Assembly: GCA_016721905.1 (NCBI GenBank)
Contig: JADKHH010000027.1
Coordinates: 112,344 to 176,343, forward strand
From: Candidatus Opimibacter skivensis
GTDB taxonomy: Bacteria > Bacteroidota > Bacteroidia > Chitinophagales > Saprospiraceae
Length of the DNA stretch: 64,000 bases
Reading direction: 5' to 3'
Shown: piece after piece, positions 1-10,029 of the stretch
Position numbering within the stretch: position 1 is the first letter of the stretch
How the letters are laid out: every line of letters starts with the position of its first letter
Translations under genes and position numbers: made by a program
Notes under the pieces: model-generated
The model's database searches: none
What the model was told of the DNA's origin: nothing
Seen by the model: only the letters and a program-made list of their open reading frames with translations

Positions 1-3000
1 AATCTCCTGACATGGGAATCTGATGGAAGCGGGACCGGTGGACAAGGATGGTATGACCTGGCACTGGCGGCTTCTCCTTTGATGCCAACATCCTGCTCGT
101 CGGTGGTGTCAATTCATGGCGATCGTTTGATGGAGGGGAAAGTTGGTCCATCACCAACCATTGGTATGGAGATATGGTGCAGGCTGTGCATGCAGACAAA
201 CACAAACTAGCTTTTCGAAATAACGGTGATGTATTTGAATGCAATGATGGAGGTGTATATCTATCTCCGGATAATGGTTCAAGCTGGATGGACAAAACCA
301 ATGGTATACAGATCTCCCAGATGTACAGACTGGGGGTGTCACAAACTGAAGCTGGTGATGTCATCACAGGATTGCAGGACAATGGTACCAAACTACATAC
401 TGGTAACGAATGGTATGATGTGAGAGGTGGCGATGGTATGGAATGTCTGATTGATTATTCAGACGTCAATATCCAGTATAGCACTATTTACTTTGGGGCG
501 ATAGACCGCACCACAAATCACTGGCAGAATGCAACCAATATCACGCCGCCGGATGAAGGTGATTGGGTCACTCCTTTTATCATCGACCCAAACAACCCTA
601 ACATTTTATACGGAGGATACAATCAGCTGTGGAAAACAGAGGACAGAGGAGACATCTGGACACAGATTTCAACTATTGACAAAGCAGGTCGTGTCCGTTC
701 GATCGCAGCTGCTCCATCAGATTCACGCTACTTATATGTTGCGGATTATCAGCAGATCTTCAAGTCTACCAATGGCGGAGATGAATGGAACAACATCACG
801 GGCTCCTTACCCACATCAAGTGGCACATTAGAATATATCGCGGTTAAGTATGATGATCCAAATACATTGTGGGTAGTGTTAAGTGGTTACGCTGTGCCTG
901 GCGTATATGAATCTACCGATGGTGGTCTGTCATGGAATAATATTTCTGCAGGCTTGCCTCCGATTCCGGCATATTCGATGGTCCAAAACCATCAGGCCAC
1001 AGATGAAGTCGAATTATACCTGGGTACAGAACTTGGTGTCTATTATAAAAAAGGAACCAGTGACTGGGTACCCTATAACACAGGATTGCCGAATGTAAGA
1101 ACAGGTGAAATCGAAATCTATTATGCCTCCAATCCCGGTGAAACCAGGTTGCGCGCCGCTTCTATGGTCGAGGACTTTGGGAAACACCCATTGAGTATAC
1201 GCCGACACCAATGATCTTCGTTTCGAGCACAACTGTACAGAAGGATTTATCCTCAGTTCCCCAAACCAAACCAACCAGGAAATATTGAAAGTAGAATTAA
1301 TAACAAATGGCAATCTCTCACCATTCAGTGCGACCTCCTTTACATTCAATACAACTGGTTCTACTAATCCAGTCACGGATATAACAAATGCTAAACTTTT
1401 TACACTCTACCTCCACTGCATTTTCCACAACAAATCAATTTGGAGAAACCATCATTTCACCTGATGGAGAATTTATCATCACCGGTAATCAGGAATTCAG
1501 CAATGGGAGAAATAACTTCTGGTTGACTTATGACATCCCTGCCACTGCGGTGATTGGAAATCAACTGGATGCGCAATGCACTTCTGTTGTTCTCGACGAA
1601 CCAAAGACATTGACGGTTTCAGATCCTCCTGGTGCGCGGGTGATTGCCTTTGATTATTGTGATGCCGGTGCGGCTGAACTGACTTACGAATACATTTCAA
1701 GAGTCACCATCGGCACCTTAGATAATCCTTCAGGCAAAGATCCTGGTGGCTATACTGATTTTACTTCACAGGTTGTAGATCTCAACAGAGGCTCTGATAT
1801 AGAGATATTTGTAGAAAACGGCGTGCCTTATGTCGCAGGTGAAGTGCTCGTGTATGTGGACTGGAATAACGATGGAGATTTTGATGATGCAGGTGAAGTT
1901 GTCTTCCACTCGGATCCATCAGGCACTATGGTTTTTGAAGGGTCATTCCGTGCGCCACTGACAGCCCATTAGGTATCACTCGTATGAGGGTGAGGCTGCA
2001 CGATTCAGATAATGGGCCCCATGAAGAGGCTTGTGGATTCTCTCAGTGGGGAGAAGTCGAAGATTACAGTATCCGTGTATCGGAATTTGATCCTTGCGCT
2101 GCCTTGAATTACTTCGATTACAAGGCCGAAAACATTCCAGGTGATTATGTAAGCCTAGGCAGTGAAGGCCTTCTCATCAACACTGCTGATTTTGACAATG
2201 CAAATTCTGATCCGCAGGACATCGGATTTGAATTTAAATATAAGTGTGAATCCTTTACACAGTTCATATTGAATACGAATGGCTTTATTAAATTAGGAAG
2301 TACGCCTCCTTCATCAGCGGCAATGTTTTTTAACGACCCCGCACGTCCGCAGGTGGTATCTTTAATAGCAATGATCCTGCTGATGTCAATTTGCTAAGCC
2401 CATTAAACCTTGATCTATCAGCGGGCACAGGTACGCCGGAATACAGGGTGCACACCTCCGGAGTAGCCCCTAACAGAGTTTGCACGATCCAATACCAGGA
2501 TGTACGGGAAGCCAATGCGGATCCGGTGCCGCAATTTGATAATATGCAATTCCAGATTAAACTCTATGAGACCAGCAATATCATCGAGTTTGTTTATGGC
2601 GATTGGACCTTCGGGAAATACGGATGATTTCCGGACTGTAGCCTGCGGGCTCAAAGGTTCGAGCAGGGCAGGAGATCAATTATTGATTGCAAGCAAAGTG
2701 TTGAGCAGCCCTGGGATCAGGTGTTATTTTCCAATGAAAATTATCTATCCACTTCGCCGATCCATTATGCAAAGTCACCGGAAAGCCCTAAACCTGACGC
2801 AGGGAGAACGTTCAGGTTTGGTCCCCGCTATAATAATGATCTGGGCATAAAAGAGGTCTATACACTTGGCGAATCTTCGATATACTATTCTACTCCACAA
2901 ACGATTAGTGCAAATATTGAAAATACCGGATTGACGGAAAGGGAGAATATCCCTGTTACGCTCACTATCTCAGGTGCTAATGCTGTTACTGAAACAATCG

Positions 3001-4611
3001 TTGTTGGTGGGCTGGCCCAGCTTGACTATTTCACACTTCAATTCCCTGCCTTTATACCCGGCTCCACAGGACTTACGACTATTGAAACCACACTCCAGGA
3101 TGATGATGATCTCTCCAATAACTCCGTCACCTGGATACAAAATGTAACTGAATTTGAATGCGCCTATGCATCCGCTTCACTGCCGGCAAAACCATTGAGT
3201 GTAGCCCAAAACGAGTCGTTCATCTTTCAGGCCAAATATCACCTCAACGGAACTGCTGCTGTCAGTGGTATAAGCTTTTATCCCTTATGACATTGCCAAT
3301 ATAGGACAAACAGTCTATGGCGTAGTCCTGAATAATGCAGGCTCGATTGCAGGCCAATCTGATCCGTACATCATAGAAGAATCCTCATTGGGAACGTGGC
3401 ATACATTTAATATAACAGAACCACCAGTTTTCAGTGATGTTGACTACTATGCCGGATATGCCACAACTGCCGCAGATAATATATACTACCCGCTGGGTGT
3501 CCAGGATGAAGATCCGTTGCGGCCTGAAACTTTCTACGTGTCGGACTTGACTGGCGGCAATACACTGCCGTTTACCTTTCCAAGCCGATTGATGATTGGA
3601 GCCATTCTTGCGCCGACTGCACCTGTTGCAGGTATAGCTGGATCCGACTTGGTGTTGTGCTCTGGAGATGCTGGTTATATCTCTGTCCAGGAATACAGCG
3701 GATTCATTCAGTGGCAGGAATCGCCGGATGGAATTACAAATTGGATTAATGTAAGCTCAGGTAACGGCTTTAATACATCTACATACATCACACCTCCGTT
3801 AGCGAATACTACCTATTACAGAGCGGAAATCATTCAGCCAACCTTTGCGCCTGTATATACCAATTCAGTCTCAGTCATTGTGATGCCTTCTCCAGGTGAT
3901 GCCGGATTGATCACAGGTGACACCTCTGTTTGTGAGGGAGAGGAAGCTACCTACACGATTGAGGCTATTGAAAATGCGACAGATTACCTCTGGACACTTC
4001 CGGATGGCACAACTGGATTCAGTAATACGAATACCATACAAGTCACCTTCAATAACCCAATGGATATTGCAACCATCATAGTTGCAGGAGCTGGTCAGGG
4101 ATGTTTGGGCGCATCCTCTTTCATCCCTGTGACTGTGCACGCCATACCAGCCACCCCGGTTATCACGAATGACCAGGGCGAACAAAACCTGCATTCAGAT
4201 GCATCCTCTGGTAACCAGTGGTATGATCAGAACGGGCCAATCAACGGAGCTACCTGGCAGGATTATTTCGCTGACGCAGATGGCAACTACTATGTGATTG
4301 TGACCGAAAACGGATGCAGCTCTTTGCCTTCCAATATTTTAACTGTCTATATTTCTGCCGTAAAAGATTTTGATAGGAACCTGTTAGTTCATCTATATCC
4401 CAATCCCGTTTCCAATGAACTCTATATCGAAACTCCCGGAAACAGTTCCTTTATGCAATACGAAATTCATGATGCGTATGGTGTCCTGGTGCTAAAAGGA
4501 GAAGTGGCTACAAAATCGATTGTTGATACCAAAGAATTAGTGCCGGGTGTATATTTTATACAGATAGGCAAACCTGGACAGACATCTATTCGAAAGTTTG
4601 TGAAAGAATAA
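1..4611 (+). pseudogene. T9SS-exported beta-propeller/GEVED protein, multiply frameshifted, 5' end outside window
   Basis: This is the remains (or a badly sequenced copy) of a large secreted surface protein, paralogous to the next gene (roughly 60% alike by eye over the propeller). Translation jumps between frames 1-3-2-1-2-1-3-1-3-1 near 80, 1155, 1255, 1400, 1965, 2345, 2620, 2715 and 3280, and each new frame continues the same protein. Readable parts in order are VPS10/sortilin-like BNR repeats (SxDGGxxW motifs), a linker, a GEVED domain (GEVEDYSI near 2055), a middle region, Ig-like segments, and a T9SS type A sorting domain (YPNPVSNELYIE near 4395, ending RKFVKE). The ATG at 174 is internal, since homology to the paralogue continues upstream to base 1. 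Export by T9SS is inferred from the C-terminal domain; substrate unknown. Nine indels suggest a pseudogene, but sequencing error cannot be excluded. Confidence 0.8.
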
Positions 4612-4617
4612 AGAAGC

Positions 4618-4655
4618 GGACCAGGGTATGCTGTACGATTAGTATGCCCTGGTCC
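4618..4655. terminator. Strong hairpin after the first surface-protein gene
   Basis: A near-perfect stem of about 14 bp (GGACCAGGGTATGC against GTATGCCCTGGTCC) begins seven bases after the stop codon at 4611. There is no clear T-run after it, so it may be an mRNA 3' stabiliser or a weak terminator separating the two tandem paralogues. Confidence 0.55.
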
Positions 4656-4741
4656 ATTAGTCATTCGGCAATCCCTACATGCTGAATTATATTATCTTTA
4701 CCCTGTTCCCTCTATATTGTTTAATTCATTACTACACTGCC

Positions 4742-7700
4742 ATGAGACTCATCTCATTGACATTATGTATTGTTGTTATCACAGTAGGAGCAAAGGCACA
4801 ACCATGGTTGGAAAACCTACCTGCTGGAAAACCACGACAGGAACTAACCTTCTTTGACTACCAGCACGCCTTCGAAACCTACTGGGCTCCCCACCTGGTA
4901 GAGAATGGCACCTATATCGAAAACGGAGAAACGAAAAAGCACCAGGTTGGAAGCAATTCAAACGCTGGGAATATCTCATGGAACATCGCGTGGACATGAA
5001 GACCGGCTCATTCCCAGAACAAACTGCACTGGAGATAACACGAGCGTATCAGCAAAATCATCCTTCTGGCCGTGGTAGTGACCAATCAAATTGGATTTCA
5101 CTCGGACCAACTTCTACACCAGGCGGACACGAAGGGATCGGGCGGATGAATTGTGTTGCCTTTCATCCTACGGATCTTAACACCTACTGGGCTGGTGCAG
5201 CATCCGGTGGATTGTGGTATACAGATGACGATGGAGCAACCTGGACTTGTCTCACCGACAAAGAGGAGTCACTTGGTGTCACCGATATTATCATCCCCGC
5301 TGATTATGATCAATCGCAGACAATATATATTGCCACTGGCGATCGTGATTCCTATGACAACAACAGTATTGGTGTTTTAAAATCAACAGATGGAGGATTG
5401 ACCTGGAATGCTACGGGTCTTCAATATACTTTAGCACAACGAAAATTTATCAACCGATTGATTCAACATCCAACTGTATCGGTTGAATTGATAGCAGCTA
5501 CAACAGATGGAGTATATCGCACCACTGATGGAGGTGCTATCTGGGATGCAGAAGTCACCGATCATGTGTTTATCGACATAGAATTTCATCCAGATAATCC
5601 GGAAATTATATACGGTTCAAATTTTGAAGGCGAGTTGTATGTTTCTTTAAACAATGGTGCTTCCTGGACACGTACACTGAATGATTTTGCTGGAAAGAGA
5701 GTTGAAATCGCTGTCACACCTGCTGCCCCGGATTGGGTCTATGCAGTCACCGAAAGTGGAGGACTGGATGGCATCTATAAATCCGTGGATAAAGGTTTGA
5801 CATTTACAAAAACATTGAGCGGTGACACGCTCAATCTGTTGCATTGGAATTCAAATGGTATTGGTGATGGAGGACAAGGATATTATGATCTTGGAATTGC
5901 GGCATCACCCATTGATCCCAATATACTTTTAGTAGGTGGAATAAATACATGGCGATCTCATAATGGCGGCACTCATTGGTCTATAGTCAATGTCTTTGCC
6001 GGCGGACAAGTACAAATCGTGCATGCTGATAAACACAGCCTTCGCTTCAGACCTAATGGTGATCTATGGGAATGTAACGACGGAGGAATCTATGTCTCAT
6101 ACGATCATGGAGACACATGGATAGATAAGACGAATGGAATTGCGATCAGTCAGATGTATAGACTTGGCGTATCGGCAACTGATCCGGACGAAGTGGTCAC
6201 CGGGCTTCAGGATAATGGCAGCAAATTGCATTCTGGCACTGGATGGCAACACGTAAATAGTGGCGATGGGATGGAAGGCATCATCGATCATACGGATAAC
6301 AACATACAATACACGACTACTCAGAGCGGCAGTTTATTTCGCACGCTGGATCGTTGGACAAGTGCACGGTATATTAAACCGAATGCCGCAGGAGGAGGTG
6401 CTTGGGTCACTCCCTACGCTATGGACCCTCAGGATCCGCGAATCATCTATGGGGGCTTTAAAGAAATATGGAAGACAACCGATCGTGGAGATACATGGAC
6501 CCAAGTATCCACTATCAGTCATGGTGATAAGATCAGGTCTATTGCCATCGCTCCTTCAGATCCTAATACGTTGTACGTCGCAGGTACGTATTTTATGTAC
6601 AAATCCACTACAGGAGACGAGCCCTTTGTCAGGTTAACAGGCAATGTCCCAGATCACACAAATTCCATGGCTTATATTAGTGTCAAGCATGATGATCCGC
6701 AGACGGTCTGGGTGGCGGTATCAGGCTTTACAGACCCCGGTGTCTATGAGTCAAAAGATGGTGGGGCCACATGGACAAATATTTCAGAAGGCTTGCCTAA
6801 AATTCCTGCATATACGGTCATACAAAATAAACAAGCTGTAGACGAAATTGAACTCATTGTTGGAACTGAGCTAGGTGTTTTCATCAAAAAAGGAAGTGAA
6901 CCTTGGATGCCTTTCGGCAATGGCTTGCCCTAATGTCATCGTGATGGAATTGGAAATGCACTATGCATCAGATCCAACACAAAGCAAACTCCGTGCAGCA
7001 ACATATGGAAGGGGACTTTGGGAAACAAAGGTTTCATTTGCTTCAAGTCCGATGACATTTGTATCAAGCACCACTAAACAAGATAATACGTCCTCCATCA
7101 AACCTAACCAGCCTGCGCAGGAAATAATAAAAATCCAAATCAATACATCCGGTGATCTTGCACCGTTATCTGCCCGCTCATTTTCTTTTGATACAGGTGA
7201 ATCCTCTAACCCCTTGACCGATATCACACTCGCCCGGGTTTATTACACCGGAGGTGCTAATGGCTTTTCCACGACGACTCCCTTTGGAGATGCATATGTT
7301 TCTCCAAAGGGTGACTTCACGATCAATGGAGAACAGGAAATGATTAATGGGACTAATTACTTCTGGTTGGCATATGATGTCTCAGCATCCGCTACTGTTG
7401 GAAATATTTTAGACGCGGCGTGTACTTCATTGAATATAGGTGTCGATGTTATTCCTGATGAGACCAATCCTGAAGGTCACCGGCTGATTGAGTTGATCTA
7501 TTGTGATGCGGGTGGCACTCATCTCAGTCAGGAACATATTTCATTAGTGACCATCGGCAGCGTGCAGCAATCATCGGAAGATGGAATGGACGGCTATCAG
7601 GATTTCACTGCCACCATCGCCGAGCTTATGATTGGAGTGAGTACACCGGTCACGGTACAAAACAATGTGCCTTTCAACTCAGATGAACTTATCATCTGGG

Positions 7701-8191
7701 CAGACTGGAATATAGATGGCGATTTTGAGGACGAAGATGAACAGGTATATAAATCAGGGCCGTTGGGCATAACTACGTACACAACTTCTATTACACCTCC
7801 AGCGCATGCAAAGCCTGGCTTGACGCGATTGCGGATCCGCTTGCATGACACTGCGTTTGGACCAAATGCAACTCCATGCGGCAATGCTAACCTAGGAGAA
7901 GTAGAGGATTATACGATTGATGTAAAAGAAGAAACGGTCGGTATAGCACAAATCAAAACAGAGCGCACCATAGTTGCTTACCCCAATCCGGTGTCTAATG
8001 AACTTAATATTGAATACCCGTACAATTTAATATCCACACCTTTCTATATCACAAATGTGTTAGGTCAATCGCATTATCAGGGTTTCTTATCAGGGAAAAC
8101 TATTATCCAAACAAATCAATGGCCACCAGGAATTTATTTTATCCATGTGGGAGTCAAAACGGAATCGCAGGCTCGTGTGATCAAGTTCTAA
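4742..8191 (+). CDS. T9SS-exported sortilin-like beta-propeller protein with GEVED domain (two frameshifts)
   Basis: Large secreted protein of about 1150 residues. The start at 4742 gives a clean signal peptide ending GAKA before QPWLENLP. The body contains BNR/sortilin-type propeller blades (STDGGLTW, SVDKGLTF, SKDGGATW), then a linker, a GEVED domain (GEVEDYTI near 7900) and a C-terminal T9SS domain (YPNPVSNELNIE near 7980). Two compensating frameshifts interrupt it: one base appears lost in an A-run near 4935 (frame 2 to 1), and one appears gained near 6915 just after NGLP (frame 1 to 2). Protein similarity is continuous across both. Propellers of this kind occur in secreted adhesins and peptidase-associated proteins; the ligand is unknown. 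It lies in tandem with the decayed paralogue upstream, which suggests local duplication. Confidence 0.75.
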
Positions 8192-8265
8192 AGGTAGAAA
8201 AGCGGAAATGGTAAATATGACCCTTTCCAATGTGTACCTTTGAAGAGAAACAAACCTAATCCGCT

Positions 8266-8682
8266 TTGCCAAATACACTCATTGTAAAAAGTATCACCAT
8301 CTCCACTTCAGCGCATGAAGTCTGGCGCGTCTTCACTGAACCTAAAGTCACCATGCTCATGGGCGGCCATTATGTCTCCTCCTGGAAAAAAGGGGAGTCG
8401 CTGCAATGGAAAGGGGATGATGGCAAACTCTATAGCTACGGCATCATCCTTGAACTGGAGCCGGACCAGCTATTGAAACACAGCCTGTATGACATGAAAA
8501 CAAAAGAACGTATCACGTCCACCATCACGTATCGTTTTGAAGACATGGGAAAATACACCATCCTGCATGCTGAAGAAGAACTCGCCTTTGATATGCGGGA
8601 TGATCAGTTTGAAGAAGCGCTGGAAGGATGGGACATGGCCCTGGACACTGTTAAGGAAATCGCGGAAAGAAAAAACAAATAA
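8266..8682 (+). CDS. SRPBCC/AHSA1-type ligand-binding protein
   Basis: A 138-residue soluble protein with the START/SRPBCC (AHSA1-like) pattern: an N-terminal strand with ISTSAHEVWRVFTEP, a middle GKLYSYGIILELEPDQLL, and a long C-terminal helix (EEALEGWDMALDTVKEIAE). These small helix-grip proteins bind hydrophobic ligands or act as co-chaperone-like factors; the ligand cannot be told here. The start is TTG at 8266, because an in-frame stop lies only nine bases upstream and no suitable ATG follows before the conserved N-terminal strand. A TACCTTTG sequence at 8235-8242 resembles the Bacteroidota -7 box, but I see no good -33 element. The GNAT gene follows 20 bp downstream, probably in the same transcript. 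Confidence 0.8.
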   Translation: MPNTLIVKSITISTSAHEVWRVFTEPKVTMLMGGHYVSSWKKGESLQWKGDDGKLYSYGIILELEPDQLLKHSLYDMKTKERITSTITYRFEDMGKYTILHAEEELAFDMRDDQFEEALEGWDMALDTVKEIAERKNK

Positions 8683-8702
8683 TCTAAACACCGCTCACCA
8701 TC

Positions 8703-9218
8703 ATGATTACAATCCGACCTGCCACTGTCGCTGATGCACAACTCCTTTCCACGGTTGCCCCCATTACCCACATGGAATCCCATGGACACAGTGCAAGTGC
8801 TGAGCATCATGAGATCTATATTTCAAAGAAACTTTCTACCGAAGCATTTACCAATGAGCTATCCAACCCTGACTTTCTATACCATGTGATCTTTGTGGAT
8901 GAAGTGGCAGCAGGATACTCTAAGATCATTTTAAACTTCAATCATTCGCTGATCACTGAGCAGCCGGTGACCAAACTCGAACGCATCTATCTGTTGAAAT
9001 CCTTCTATGGCATGCAGGCAGGTCAAAAACTTTTTGACCATAACGTAAGCTTATCAAAAGATCATCACCAGCAGGGCATGTGGCTGTACGTCTGGAAAGA
9101 AAACCACCGCGCGTTTGCCTTTTACCTGAAACAGGGCTTTGAGATTATCGGGAGCTATGACTTTGAAGTGTCGCCTACACACTTCAATCCGAATCATGTG
9201 ATGTATCTGAAGTATTAG
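8703..9218 (+). CDS. GNAT family N-acetyltransferase
   Basis: A 171-residue protein with GCN5-related acetyltransferase features: N-terminal ITIRPATVADA, a central strand (LERIYLLKSFYGMQAGQKLFDHNV) covering the acetyl-CoA pyrophosphate loop region, and the C-terminal ENHRAFAFYLKQGFEIIGSYDF segment typical of motif B. The substrate (small molecule or protein N-terminus) cannot be inferred. It follows the SRPBCC gene by 20 bp and is followed by a palindromic repeat cluster. The central part lacks the canonical Q/RxxGxG/A in perfect form (MQAGQK), so this is a somewhat divergent member. Confidence 0.85.
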   Translation: MITIRPATVADAQLLSTVAPITHMESHGHSASAEHHEIYISKKLSTEAFTNELSNPDFLYHVIFVDEVAAGYSKIILNFNHSLITEQPVTKLERIYLLKSFYGMQAGQKLFDHNVSLSKDHHQQGMWLYVWKENHRAFAFYLKQGFEIIGSYDFEVSPTHFNPNHVMYLKY

Positions 9219-9247
9219 ACTTCTTCTTTGCAAGGCACACAGTGCTC

Positions 9248-9367
9248 ACAGGGCTACACCCTGTGACATTAGATAACGCCCCTTCAGGGCTTGGATCTAT
9301 TTAAGCCCCGAAGGGGCGTCATCAGCTAACGAGGGGTGCAGCCCCTCGACGATGGGTGAAACCCATC
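9248..9367. repeat. REP/BIME-like palindrome cluster upstream of the RAYT gene
   Basis: Four hairpins in a row: ACAGGG-loop-CCCTGT (9248-9264), a long imperfect palindrome AACGCCCCTTCAGGGCTT against AAGCCCCGAAGGGGCGTC (about 9276-9320), GAGGGGTGCAGCCCCTC (9331-9347) and GATGGGTGAAACCCATC (9351-9367). Positions 9252-9292 recur identically (41 bp) at 9989-10029 on the other side of the transposase gene. This is the arrangement expected for REP sequences and their resident REP-associated tyrosine transposase. Confidence 0.8.
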
Positions 9368-9434
9368 GAAAAAAAATCATGCACCATATCCTCCAACACC
9401 CTAATTTAGTCCTGTCACTAAATACTTCACCGGT

Positions 9435-9887
9435 ATGGGACAATCATTAGTCAAAAACTATATCCATATAGTTTTCAGTACAAAGCACAGGCAACGCCTG
9501 ATTCTTCCCCCTGTCGAAGAAGAACTCCACAAATACATGGGCGGCATATGCAAGAAACTTGAATGCCAGCCGCTCATCGTCGGTGGGTTCACTGATCACA
9601 TCCACATCCTGTGCATGCTATCTAAAAAAATAGCATTGATGAATTTAGTGGAAGAAGTAAAATCTCATTCTTCCAAATGGATAAAACCCATGGGCCCAGG
9701 TTACTCAAATTTCTATTGGCAAGATGGGTATGCCACATTTTCTGTAAATCCAAAAGGGGTTGATCGTGTGACAGCCTATATTAAAAATCAAAAAGAACAT
9801 CATCGAAAAAAATCATTCCAGGATGAATTGCGTGGTATACTGAAAAAATATCAAGTGGAATATGACGAACGCTATGTCTGGGATTAA
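9435..9887 (+). mobile_element. IS200/REP-associated tyrosine transposase (RAYT), Y1_Tnp
   Basis: A 150-residue Y1 transposase of the IS200/IS605 TnpA superfamily. The HUH metal-binding motif is H55-I-H57 in TDHIHILC, and the probable nucleophile is Tyr115 in VTAYIKNQKEHH. The N-terminus (SLVKNYIHIVFSTKHRQ) and WQDGYATFSVN are typical of the family. Such enzymes cut and join single-stranded DNA at hairpins. No tnpB accessory gene is present. REP-like palindromes lie on both sides (9248-9367 and 9989-10029), favouring a domesticated RAYT that handles REP repeats over a standard IS200. The frame is intact, so it may be active. Confidence 0.9.
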
Positions 9888-9942
9888 GTGAAAATATCCT
9901 TCAGGAAACATCACAGCAATCCCCCCAGGAAATGAAAGATAG

Positions 9943-10029
9943 TGCCTCTTCAGGGCTTGAGAGGAAATGCTCCCTCCATTTTTCACAAGGCTACACCCTG
10001 TGACATTAGATAACGCCCCTTCAGGGCTT
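9943..10029. repeat. Downstream REP copies flanking the RAYT gene
   Basis: Positions 9989-10029 repeat 9252-9292 exactly over 41 bp, including the CCTGTGACATTAGATAACGC core and the CCCCTTCAGGG stem half. A degenerate copy (GCCTCTTCAGGGCTTGAGA) lies near 9946-9964. The copy at 9989-10029 runs into the 3' end of the convergent AAA+ gene and supplies its last codons and stop. Confidence 0.8.

Noticed and set aside
174..1214. ATG at 174 as the start of the first surface protein
   Set aside because: Similarity to the paralogue continues upstream to base 1 in two other frames, and no signal peptide follows 174.
9435..9887. Complete IS605-type element with tnpB
   Set aside because: No tnpB or guide-RNA-like region is next to the transposase; flanking identical REP palindromes fit a RAYT.
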